A stretch of DNA of 21,603 nucleotides from Sphacelaria rigidula. Taxonomy: Eukaryota; Phaeophyceae; Sphacelariales. The stretch lies in contig CAXNAA020000403.1 in assembly GCA_964200075.2 (NCBI GenBank), positions 1 to 21,603 of the forward strand, written 5' to 3'. Below, in pieces: positions 1-9,064 of the stretch. Numbering within the stretch: the stretch's first letter is position 1; every line of letters starts with the position of its first letter. The position numbers were made by a program, and so were the translations under genes. Under the pieces are notes generated by a model. It had not been told where the DNA came from and made no database searches. It worked only from the letters and a program-made list of their open reading frames with translations.

Positions 1-62
1 TGGTCAAACGACAAAGGAAAGCAAACAATGAGGACGCCCCCCCCCGCCCCCCAGACACTCAC

Positions 63-543
63 CTGAATGAATCCCATAAGGGATGTCATGCCGGACCCTC
101 CGGCGACCACAACCACCCTCTTGGCGCCCGCTTGCATCATCGAGTTGAAAGACTCCGCAGTGTTGTAGAAACCATCCACATCCACCAGCAGCGACTGCGG
201 AGAACCCGTGGCAGCTGGTGCCTCGCTGACAAGGCGCAGGGCCTTCGTCCACGGCCCGAGGTCCTTCACGTACACCGTGAACACATCCTCCTCTGAGAAG
301 GTCTTAACCTTCTCGGGCACAGATGACGGGGGGCTGCCGCGGAGTGCGACCGTGATGGCGTGGGCCTCGTCCGTTCCGAGGGCCGCTGGGACGCTGAGGT
401 AGACAAACGAGCCCCCCCTGGCGGACAGGGTCTTGGGGTTTCTGAGTACAAGGCGGGTGTAGTCGCCGGTGGTGAGGAGATCGACGAGGCTCGTGGGGCT
501 GGCCTTGGTCGCGGGGCTGAGCCATCGGTTCCAGTAACGCCAC
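63..543 (-). CDS. NOX/FRE-like gene, exon 6 (FAD domain and start of NADPH domain)
   Basis: The acceptor follows a long C-rich tract, and the donor CAG|GTGAGT at 62-57 shows that the gene continues to the left. The 160 codons (358-517) cover the FAD-binding barrel (LVLRNP, FVYLSVP, HAIT), the strand carrying VYVKDLGPWTKAL, the LLVDVDGFYN loop in the place of the usual GPYG, and the glycine-rich VVVVAGGSGMTSLMG. The FAD HPFT/S motif has Ala for Pro and Ile for the aromatic residue. Confidence 0.9.
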
Positions 544-3500
544 CTTTTTTGGAAAACCAAGACGGGAGGGCGGGAGGGGGAAGGGGGCGGGGGGGACAAT
601 GGTGTGATCATTAATATGCATGGCCGTGGACTGTTAGGCCATGGACCCTCGCATCCCTACAACACCGACACGGAGCACAGGTCGGGAGACGGTGGAGGGG
701 GGTTGGTGGCGTTAACGTGAGGCATAGGGCGCCAGGGGAGAGGAAAAGAGGTCCGAGTTGAAGTTCACGGCAGCAATGTCGCTCGAATATACCTGCCATA
801 GATATGTACCGCATACTCGAACGGTTAATGAGTGATCGGCTCCAAAGCTTATGCTGCACATTATTCTCAGATTTCACACAGTACAATTGCTGGCAACGAC
901 AACGACAACGACAACAACAACAACAACAGCTCGATGCGTTCTGCATCGTGAATTCAATCGAAGCGCCCCCTCACCTCTTCCAAGACTCGAGCCTTGACAG
1001 CACGTGCGTGGTGTATAGCACGAGCCCTCCCAGGAAGTAGAGAGTGTTAGGACCCCACTGAAAAAGAAATCATAAGTCATTCATCCGCACACAGCAGCGG
1101 AAGAAGGACACAGGAGGGGAGGGGGACGTACTCACGATCTCGCATTCCGTGGTCAAAATACTGTTGAACTCGTATCCCTACAAGCTGGGACGGAGCACGC
1201 CAGTTTTTCGCCGGACCGGGCTGGCAGGAAGGGAGGTGGGGGTGGGTGGGTAAGGAACGGGGGTCCGAATGCCGTCGGTTGTCGGTGTTACCGTTCATTG
1301 TAGCGTCTCCTTTGAGCAAATTAACAATTATTTCGAGATAGTGTGGGCAAATTAGATTTCAATGCCGTCATACTAGCACCTCCACAGTATTTCGCTACGT
1401 ACATAACTGATCTCCTTCCGTTGCGATTTGTGAAATTTGTCTGGCAGTTTTCGACGAGAGCTTGGTCTCTCTTCATGATCAAGAGCCAGCTAGGTGTGCT
1501 GGATGTCGATGGGCGGAAACAAGGGTTTAGTGTGAAGACTCGAACACATACGAGAGATACGATGTCCTGTTGTACTATAGTCACGCACACACACACGCAC
1601 GCACCTATCTGGTACGTACGTCACGCCACATAATCAATCGTTATATGTCGTTCTGCACAAACGCCGAATCTGCTTCGAATATCATTACAATGATATGGTG
1701 TTGCGGACATAGTGCATTCCTTTTCAACTATGATCACACAACACAACACAACACAACACAACACAACACAACACAACGGAACGCACAACACGGCAAGCCC
1801 CACGAGAACTGCCTAATGCCGCTTGCTAGATTGTGCCCCTTTATCTTCGGGGTATCCAGGGTAAAAATTGGGTACCAGGGCACCCAAGTCTCAATTATCC
1901 GGGGCGTATTGAGGGACACTCGTACCCGTGACGGGCATTTGCAAGGAGGGTAACCCTTGTGAGTTCGTGGGTAGTAGGCAAAAGGATAGCAACTCAAAAC
2001 ATATCTCTGTGAGGAAGGAGAGGGAATAAGACCGATGGTACTCACGTGCAAGGCGCCGAAGACAAAAACGCCGATGAAAAGCCAGTGGCTCAGCTTGAAC
2101 AGGCTGTACCAGCGGCGGCGCACGTAGTTGGCCGAGGTGATCCACATCGGGAGCGCGCAGAGAGCGGCCATCCAGCCCATGGGCGTGTCCACACCCCCGT
2201 GGGTGTCCGGGTCGACGTGGATAGACTCGTGTACGGCGTGGGCCCAGCCTTTGAACCAAACCCAGTGCGCGACGAGCAGGAAGGCGTGCAAGAACAGGGT
2301 GATGAAAGCGAGGTGGCCCGCGATGGCGTGGTAGAGCACGGCGCGCTCGAAGGGCACTCCGAGAGCGGACCAAATCTTGCTGTCTCGTGACACCGGGACG
2401 AGGATGATGGCGAAGTGGGAGGAGCACACCAGCCCCATGAAGATCCCAACCATCCTCAACCTGCATCATTGGATGAAGTTTACATCAATAGAGCACAGGT
2501 TGGATGCATGCATGTCCAGCGCACGATAATTAAACAAAGAGGTGCGGCAATGTGCGCGACAAGGAGTCTACCCCACCCGCCCCCCGAGGGGGGGGGATTC
2601 GGGGTAGTGATAGAGTGGCGGAGAATTCCCTCTCCGCCGCTTCAGACCCACTGGTGATAAAATGCATACAGTATACCATTACCTGTGTAAGCAAAGGTCT
2701 AAGGTTTGATACACGCATACCAGGGTGTACCACCATTAACTCTGTGTTGAAGTAGTGGTCGTATTATCATACTAATACGGATACAGTCCATATGTATAAT
2801 ATCATCATAGGTGTGGAAAGTTTTCGCGTCTGCGCACGCTTAATAGACGTACGGTATGATATCACAAGCCGACCCCAAGACGGAAACATGGCTTCGGCAA
2901 AATGAAAAAAAACGTGGTCAGACGTGGTTGACCGTTGCATGGACTTTCGGGTAGAGACCTGACGGCAAAACCAGTTTTGTGCAGTCTATATTTTTCCATG
3001 TACCGTTCAAGGTGTTTGTGTATGTCAACCATTTTCTCGGATAGTCACAAGTTTCTCGGAAAACCTTCCTCGGCAAAAACATACACAAATGTCCGTTATA
3101 TTCTCCATTAGCAATATATATGTGTTGGATTTGTATGATCACTTACCGGTATGTAGTACCGAAGTGAGTCGGAGTACACACAAATATCATGGCAGGTACA
3201 GATAAAGAGCAGCGTTTAGATCAAGCAATGAGCACAGTGCGGGCGCGCCCCGTTAGTCTAATTGTAAGTGTATAACGATCACGGTTAGGATGGAAGATAT
3301 GTGAATTCGGTTCCCGCCAGGTTAGTTTGGTCTCTCCTCACAGTACGAGTAACGCATAAAATTTCTACCGCTGAAGGTGTGAGGAAATGAGGTACCCCCT
3401 TCATTTTGCTGAGTTTGTTCGACGGGAGCCGGCGCGCAGTTCGTTCGACGAGAGTTGAACATGGTGCGGCAGTGATGATCCAATCCGCGTGACCGAGATG

Positions 3501-6500
3501 GGTTTCATCTTTCGAGATCACGGATTCGTCCCAAGCAAGGGGGGGGGAGTGTGAGGGGAAAACAAAGTGAGAGGCTACATGCACAAAAACAATGGATAAC
3601 TGTTTGTTTGCTGGAAGTTCACGTCGGGGTTATTTGATGACTTTTGGGCGTTTCGAGAAGTTCAGAGGTAAGTTTTGATATCCACCCGCATTGCATTGTG
3701 ATATTTTCACACTCGTTTGTACCGTCGCGCCGTCGGAGGGATGTGAGGTCAATGTCATATGACGACGGCATGCAAGATCATTAGTACACCCCGCCCACAC
3801 ACCCATGGTGAGACACCAACGAGGCAGTGTAAAACCCGCGGCAGTCACTAGAAGTGGCGATACTAAAAATGAAACAACTCATTTGAGGCTGTCATGCATA
3901 CGCGAGATGATCTGTACGCCTTGGGTCGAACAATCTTTGAAGCGTGTAGTTCACCCTTCATGCAGCTCGCCAAACACATTCCGCCCCTTCGCGCTTGGTA
4001 ATCGATTGCGAGCCTGGTCCGGCGAAACCCGGCGTGCTCCATTCCGGCTTTGTAGTGACGCAAGGTCAACGGTAACATGACTACGGCATGCAAGATCACG
4101 AGTACATCCCCCACCCCTCCCAAACACTTCTGCAGAGAAAATACCGAACGGAAACCTGCTGTCCTCTTCTGTTCACTCTAGTTCACTGAGTACAATCTAA
4201 ACTTAGTATGCACTCCGCCCGCCGACGGGTAGAATGGCTGCTTGCTGTGACCATACGCTTTGGCCATCAAAACGGTGCCGTAACGTGGGGGTGAGTCGAC
4301 CGCACAACTACCGTACAGCACAGTACGAATGGCAGAACCACAGCAACGGAACAAGGCAGCTCGGATCTCAGAGGCAAATACAAGTGCTTGCGACAGCACT
4401 CCCCCCTCCCTCTCCCTCCCCGCCCCCTCGGTATAATCGGCTGACTTTGTCTTTGGTTCAACAGACATCGTCAGAGTAAAATACTGTTGTGAAATTTACA
4501 TCGCCGTACCACCAAGAGAGGCCGAAACTTTACAATAGTTAGCTGATGCCTAATTCATAGCCGTCGTATACCGAAGGGAAAAGGAGAATAACGGGTTCAA
4601 CCATGCGCACTAGACTCCTTTTTGCGCCCAGGGCCGGGAAATACAGCACCAGTACGTATACCTGATATGCATGTTCCCTCGTAGTCTATTCTACAGGATA
4701 TCAGACGCCCAAAAATAATCGAATTTCTTGTTTGGATCCTCACTGTTTGCAGCGTTTTCGTCACACAATCGTAGCAAAGTCCGAAAACAGTATACAATAT
4801 CACAGAGAAAGCAATAACGAGCGGTGATTATCACAAGAGACCGCCGCGAGCTGGGCCAAGCGTTTTGCGGCATGCAATAGCTACTCGAATGTCACGTATG
4901 TATGGTATCATATCCACCGCCATAAACAGCGGGAAAATAGGTTGGCATAGCCACTTTGTTTTGTCAAGGCCCTCAAACTGGCGTTGATGCGTCCCAACCA
5001 ACTACGGGCCTTCATCAAGGCCAAGAATGGTCAGGTGTTTCCGTAGGAAGAAACAATGTGCTTGCATAATTTTTGGGAAACGAGCCGCGGTTCCACGTCC
5101 TTCAAGGCTTGTCAAAGTACGGTTTCAAGAAGAGCGAATCCTGAGAAATGAGGTCGGATATTCAGTTGAGGTTTACCTCCAAAACAGTGCTTTCACTGAC
5201 CCGAAATGATGGCAAATTACTTTCTGGTGGACGGCTTCACGCCCCCCGACCCCCCTGAATCTATTAGTTGAGTTTTCCCATCTTGCGTCCCCCCACAGGG
5301 GGTATGGGCGAAAGCACCTTTTTGCCTCGATTTCGGGGTGAAAAACGGACGCTTTTTAGCCCGAAATCGAGGCAAAAAATTGCTCTCGCCCGTACCCCCT
5401 GTGGCTGGACGCAAGATGGGAAAGCTCCGATAATAGTTTCGGGGAGGTCAGGGGGCATGACGTCGTCCACAAGAAAGCCATTTGCCATCATTTTGGGTCA
5501 GTGAGAAGGCATTGTTTTTAGGCTGAACCTATTTCCAATGCCCGACCTCATTTCTCGGGATCCTCTCCTTTTCGTGCAAATATCGGAAGAACTGGCTGCT
5601 CAGTGCCAATAGGTCATACTCAACTCTCAAAATTCAATCAACACTGAATGCAAGCAATCACGAAGCCAAGTCAAAAAATTTACACGTTCGCCACACAAAG
5701 CTCCGCAAACCTTGCCACGTTGCAGAGATGGGACCCTGACATTTTGCACCCCACCACGGTGTTATACCCTTCCACCGACCCTCTCTCTGGCGAATTGGTG
5801 CGTTTTGTTCTTTCTCAAAATGTGGGATCCCCTTAGAACCCCCCCCCCCCACCCCTCCCCGACCCCAAACAAAACAGAACGGTGTCTGCCGAAAATAAGA
5901 AAATGGATAATTGTTGTTGGCAGGGCTCAAGAACACGTGTGCCAAATTTTCAGGTCTACCAAAAGAAATGGCGTAGGCAATGAGTGAAGACACTGAATGA
6001 ATTTTGGGCGGGAAGCGTGAACCAGCTTGTGGAATCGGCACCAAATTATATATTATTATGTATGGGAATTTGGACCGGGTATGCACGTACTTGTATTGAT
6101 CGGGATCCGGCGAGAGTTCCCCCGTGTGCATGTTGCACCATGATGACGGGTCTGCCTCGCAAGGAATGTTGAATTCGAAGAAGTGGCCTCCGTGGTTGTT
6201 CACAGCTGGAGCACCGGACAGGCGAGACACAAACCGAATGCAGAAACGCACACCAAGGAATAAATTAGTAGATTACGACAAGGGTGACGATGTACGATGA
6301 GGACAATAATAAAGATGCTTCAGTATGAAACGATGAAATGACGACGATCGTGGGCGTTCGGGTGGAACTTTTGAGGGTAGATTTTGGCTAATAATGGCCG
6401 CAGCAGCATACCTGAAAGAGGATAACCTGTTAACAACGCTCATATGACACTGACTGCCTGCGTGATTTCGCAAATGCACGACTCATCTGCTCGATGATGC

Positions 6501-9064
6501 CGCCTTCGCCACGCCGGACAACCTTTTTGCCAGATTGAGGGCTTTGTAGCGAGCAATGCTACGGTAGGGGTGCACTTTGTGCGCGAAATCTTGTCTGGTT
6601 CAGGGGCTCCTAACGATTATAGATTGCACAAGAATATGGGTCAGGGCATCCCGTTTGCAAATCCATTCGGGATATCTCTAGCACATTGGAATAGTAATCC
6701 TGGAGTACTCACACAGATTTCTTAAGTGGCGTTTTGCATGAGATAAAGGGCTCCTCACAATAGTACCCTCCGAAAATATTTGTACGCCCATAGCATCATT
6801 CTAGCATGTGATTGAGAGCGAGGACTCACAGAATCGGAAATTCTAATGCATTCATTGACTAATGTTTCGTGGCGAATGCTTCGCCAAGCTGTTCGAGGAG
6901 CGGCTCGAATAAAGGCTCTTGGCCGGGTGATGCGTCCAACGTATATTTTTCTATAATTTGCCTCGTCGATCAGCAGGAATCTAGAACTCCAGGTTTCCTC
7001 AAATGGTCGAGTATTGCCTGACACATCTTTCACTGCCAAAATCCCCCTGCAGGCCTTACATGAGGCCTTACACCCCGCCTTCCGAGGTAGTTTGTCACTA
7101 GAGCCTCTGCTATCCCCGAGTAGGATATTGACGTGTGGTGGCGAGAAGCGCACGATACTCATGCTGTAGTAAATGCGAAAGGCACACATACGCAATAAGA
7201 AAAATGGCCAAGTTTAATCGAATCATTAAAATCACTTTCCAAATGTCGGACAATCTGGCGACAACGCTTTTACCGTTGGATCATCGTCTACAACTGTAGG
7301 CTAACGTGAAAGATTCTCTTCGAAAATGAGGTTAAACATTAAAACGAGCTTCAACTCCAAAACAGTGCTTCCCCGACCTGAACTCATGACAAATGGTCTT
7401 CATATTGACGACATCATGCCCCCCCCGACCTCCCTGAAACTATTTTTAGAGCATTCCGGTCTCGCGATTGCCTAAATGCGGGTGGGTATGTGCGAAAGCA
7501 CCATCATCAATTGAGGGCTGAAAGCGCCCGCCTTTCACTGCGAAATCGAGGCAAAAAGGTGATCTCGCACACACCCTTTGGAAAACCGGAAGGCAGGAAA
7601 ACCCTAAAAGTAGTTTCAGGGAAGTCAGGAGGCATGAGGTTGTTCAAAAGAAAGTCGGTTGGGGAAAGCACTGTTTCGGAATTGCAACTTACTTCGATTT
7701 CCGATCTCATTTCCGCGAAGATAATAATACTATTTTCTCTTGTCAAGGTTATCACTGGCCCAATGTGTCCGCGTACGTTTTTTTGCGATCCAATCGGGTG
7801 ACCTTTCCCTCAATCCTCAATCATCTCAAATACGGAGAACGATAATAAGGCTAATACACAGATCGCACTGCTTATGGACAGGGACGAACTGCTGATGACC
7901 AACGCGGTACTACTACTTTTGAAAAGCTATGCCGTCAAGGGGCCGCGCATTGTCATCACACCCATACCGCATACAAATCTAGACTATTATTGGAATAGAT
8001 TTTTGGTGGAGTTTTATAGCGCCAGATGTCCAGTATGTATGTTTCCTCACATTGCCATAACTGAGCACTCATGGCGATGAGCCAAAGGAACAGCACTGAA
8101 GCCTCCCCGACCGTCAGCCATCTGTCAAACAGCAGTAAGTACATGGATCGAACGACAGATCGAATCAAACATACACCAGACAAACGGAGGGAGCACATGA
8201 AATTGGTTTATTTTACGTGGATAAATGGCGTTGACTGTTTTCAGAATTTGGAATGTGACAATGACTCCGCAAGGCGAAGGACAAGACAGCACGGAGGCGG
8301 AGGCGGGTACAAGGACCGACACATAAATACGTGCAAGACTCGAAGATTTTGCCAACAGCGGTGCATGGCACAAGACTGTGTCATGTGTATGCCAGGCAGC
8401 TGGTGATGCGCCGACATATTACACCGGAAGGTGTACACCGGTGTCAGGAAAAAAGCGACGACACTACGAGTCACGTAAAACAATAAATGTATAAAATATA
8501 GTCAATTGCTTTACAGTCCTGCAGTTGCAGTTGCACCGAGAAAATAACAGGTTGTTTACCACCGATTGCCTTTGCCCTCAGGTTCACCAAGAATACCACA
8601 CGCGTTGATCACGGACCCTCACATTTCTGGATTTGGCGACTCAAGTATATTATGATCAAAAGCATCAGGGCGACTCACGGGGCATACTGGCCCAGAGGCC
8701 GAAACTTGTAGTGCACGAAGCTGTGAAGAAAGGCGAAGATGCCGGGGCTCTCTACTGCGTTGTCCTCTCCGTCCCTAGGAGTGGCAAGCTTGGCGCGGAG
8801 CTCCCTCCGCTTCCAGATTGCCTCGTACACGCCGCCAAGCGCAGCAGCGAGTACAATCGGCATGCCGACAAACACGACCAGCTGGTTGTAGAAGCTGCCG
8901 ATCTCAAGGTCGCTGGCGAGCTTGTATTCCATCTGGTCGTCTATCACCTGGGCCTCGTACCACTTAGCCAATTTTATTGCCAGGTAGAACACCCCCCAGC
9001 TCAGCATTGCGTAGCTCACGATCCTGATGCTCGTGAGAGCTACTGCTGTGCCGCCAGAAGTCAT
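63..9064 (-). CDS. NADPH oxidase / ferric reductase family gene (six exons, 3' end outside window)
   Basis: Predicted membrane flavocytochrome passing electrons from NADPH through FAD and two haems across a membrane, to oxygen (NOX) or ferric iron (FRE). Exons are 9064-8679, 8121-8051, 6205-6091, 2460-2046, 1057-975 and 543-63. They sum to 1551 nt (517 codons), with every intron GT-AG and all phases agreeing. Hydrophobic segments lie near residues 11-33, 59-83, 132-149, 193-214, 232-256, 286-300, 314-329 and 335-350. Haem ligands are H235/H249 (H-x13-H) and H316/H329 (H-x12-H), the usual spacing. The FAD region reads FVYLSVP then HAIT (418-421) where the family has HPFT/S. GPWTKAL (453-459) and AGGSGMTSLMGFI (504-516) follow, the latter the start of the nucleotide-binding fold. 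No EF-hand is seen. ATG at 9064 is the first in-frame ATG, but the frame stays open upstream to an AG, so another 5' exon is possible. NOX and FRE cannot be separated confidently. The C-terminus lies beyond position 1. Confidence 0.85.
893..929. repeat. CAACGA/CAA microsatellite in intron 5
   Basis: Three to four CAACGA units run into about six CAA units. The tract lies in the 431-bp intron between exons 5 and 6, which is also strongly C/G-rich at 563-597. Confidence 0.9.
975..1057 (-). CDS. NOX/FRE-like gene, exon 5 (83 nt, last membrane helix)
   Basis: The acceptor TTCTTTTTCAG is strong and the donor is AGAG|GTGAGG. It encodes 27 codons beginning WGPNTLYFLGGLVLY, which form a last helix followed by a positively charged stretch leading into the cytosolic FAD domain. 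Phase 0 in and two bases out fit exons 4 and 6 exactly. Confidence 0.85.
1124..1228 (-). repeat. Partial copy (D) of the 310-bp dispersed repeat, in intron 4
   Basis: It matches one end of the full copies at 3804-4113 (opposite strand) and 14851-15160 (same orientation). Shared features are GTACTCACGATC, the CCGTGGTCAAA region, ACGGAGCACGCC and TTTTTCGCCGGACC. It stops after about 105 bp. On the host gene's strand the copy holds GATC|GTGAGTACG, a good splice donor consensus. Confidence 0.6.
1582..1606. repeat. CA/CG dinucleotide microsatellite in intron 4
   Basis: Imperfect CACACA with interspersed CACG. No coding role is seen. Confidence 0.8.
1736..1778. repeat. ACAAC pentamer microsatellite in intron 4
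   Basis: About eight copies of a five-base unit (ACAAC in register), slightly decayed on the right side. Open frames reading through it are low-complexity artefacts. Confidence 0.9.
2046..2460 (-). CDS. NOX/FRE-like gene, exon 4 (haem-binding core)
   Basis: Residues 192-329 hold the core of the ferric-reductase transmembrane domain. One helix has H235 and H249, a hydrophilic histidine-rich loop lies at 261-284, and another helix has H316 and H329. The acceptor is GATGCAG and the donor is CAC|GTGAGT, so the exon ends in phase 0 just after H329. The base composition is clearly richer in G+C than the introns on either side. This is the most diagnostic exon of the gene. Confidence 0.92.
2616..2637. 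other. Short perfect hairpin in intron 3
   Basis: GGCGGAGA and TCTCCGCC form an eight-base stem around a six-base loop. It lies just downstream of a C-run/G-run palindrome at 2574-2606. No terminator role is implied in a eukaryotic intron. Confidence 0.4.
3741..3792 (+). repeat. Extra end-module (A') of the 310-bp repeat
   Basis: It repeats in direct orientation the end of copy A at 4057-4113: AGGTCAA, then ATATGAC/ACATGAC, CGGCATGCAAGATCA, AGTACA and a C-rich tail. Copy A is therefore bracketed by two direct copies of its own terminal 50-odd bases, with 3804-4056 between them. Confidence 0.7.
3804..4113 (+). repeat. Full copy (A) of the 310-bp dispersed repeat, in intron 3
   Basis: It begins TGGTGAGACACC, continues with GAAGTGGCGATAC, GAGGCTGTCATGC and GGGTCGAACAA, then the CTTCGCGCTTGGT, GAGCCTGGTCCGGCG and CGGCATGCAAGATCA blocks, ending AGTACATCCCC. 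Copy B (14851-15160) has the same blocks in the same order in inverted orientation and is also 310 bp long. The two are clearly diverged, with many substitutions. Confidence 0.8.
5125..5576. repeat. Foldback element, copy 1 (about 220-bp arms), in intron 3
   Basis: The sequence is a near-perfect long palindrome. GAGAAATGAGGTCGG at 5143 is mirrored near 5543-5557. TGACCCGAAATGATGGCAAA (5197-5216) is mirrored at 5486-5505, and TTTTGCCTCGATTTCGG (5320-5336) by its complement at 5362-5378. Only about 20 bases separate the arms at the centre (near 5350). No transposase frame is seen. Copy 2 is at 7313-7728. Confidence 0.9.
6091..6205 (-). CDS. NOX/FRE-like gene, exon 3 (115 nt)
   Basis: The acceptor is GTGCTCCAG after a pyrimidine-rich run, and the donor is CAA|GTACGT. 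It encodes a polar segment of about 38 residues (153-191) with two cysteines and several histidines, for example VNNHGGHFFEFNIPC. This fits a loop between two membrane helices. It takes one base from exon 2 and passes two bases to exon 4, so both joins are in phase. It lies between two foldback repeats. Confidence 0.7.
6206..8050 (-). other. Intron 2 of the NOX/FRE-like gene (1845 bp)
   Basis: It starts GTGAGG and ends CTCCAG. It holds foldback copy 2 and an open minus-strand stretch at 6755-7195. The phase of that stretch does not fit the neighbouring exons, so it is left out of the gene model. Confidence 0.6.
7313..7728. repeat. Foldback element, copy 2, in intron 2
   Basis: This is the same family as 5125-5576: AAATGAGGT at the outer end, TCCAAAACAGTGCTT, GCGAAAGCACC, CGAAATCGAGGCAAAAA near the centre, and TTTCAGGGAAGTCAGG in the far arm. 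The centre is near 7527 (GAAAGCGCCCGCCTTTC). The arms are more diverged than in copy 1, suggesting an older insertion or a faster-decaying one. Confidence 0.8.
8051..8121 (-). CDS. NOX/FRE-like gene, exon 2 (71 nt)
   Basis: The acceptor is TTTGACAG after a pyrimidine-rich tract, and the donor is AAT|GTGAGG. The exon adds one base to finish the exon 1 codon, 23 codons (starting WLTVGEASVLFLW), and one base carried into exon 3. The hydrophobic run looks like the first core helix of the ferric-reductase transmembrane domain. It is short and supported by phase and splice sites rather than by a strong family motif. Confidence 0.7.
8122..8678 (-). other. Intron 1 of the NOX/FRE-like gene (557 bp)
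   Basis: GTGAGTCG to TTTGACAG. It contains, at 8542-8557, an inverted copy of the motif that is repeated upstream of the gene (AAATAACAGGTTGTTT). Nothing else is recognised. Confidence 0.65.
8679..9064 (-). CDS. NOX/FRE-like gene, exon 1
   Basis: This exon carries the likely start ATG (A at -3) and residues 1-128 plus two bases. It encodes two hydrophobic segments (about 11-33 and 59-83), separated by an acidic loop and followed by a basic stretch KRRELRAK. The donor is GTGAGT at 8678-8673. A second possible donor, GTATGC, lies nine bases earlier in the same phase. Two helices before the core domain are more than a minimal NOX core needs. The exon is assigned to this gene because its phase joins exon 2 and the product is membrane protein on the same strand. 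Confidence 0.75.

Larger units (their letters stand above)
2461..6090 (-). other. Intron 3 of the NOX/FRE-like gene (3630 bp)
   Basis: It starts GTACGT and ends GATGCAG. It contains the tandem 310-bp repeat copies (3741-4113), the foldback element (5125-5576), a C-rich tract at 5838-5862, and otherwise AT-richer sequence in which I see no exon. Confidence 0.7.

Noticed and set aside
611-1080. Cys- and Val-rich frames on the minus strand
   Set aside because: These are translations of the CAA/CAACGA microsatellite in intron 5.
1734-2045. Continuation of the exon 4 frame towards the ACAAC microsatellite
   Set aside because: The frame passes the strong GTGAGT donor and ends in low-complexity pentamer translation. 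Exon 5, in phase, gives the expected next helix.
5658-6251. 197-codon minus-strand frame around exon 3
   Set aside because: Only 6205-6091 is supported as exon. The rest reads through the GTACGT donor and a C-run into non-coding intron sequence.
6755-7195. 146-codon minus-strand open frame in intron 2, ending near a GTGAGT
   Set aside because: The donor-like site leaves phase 0, which does not fit the acceptor at 6205 (needs one carried base). No family is recognised, and a frame of this length is expected by chance once or twice in a window this size.
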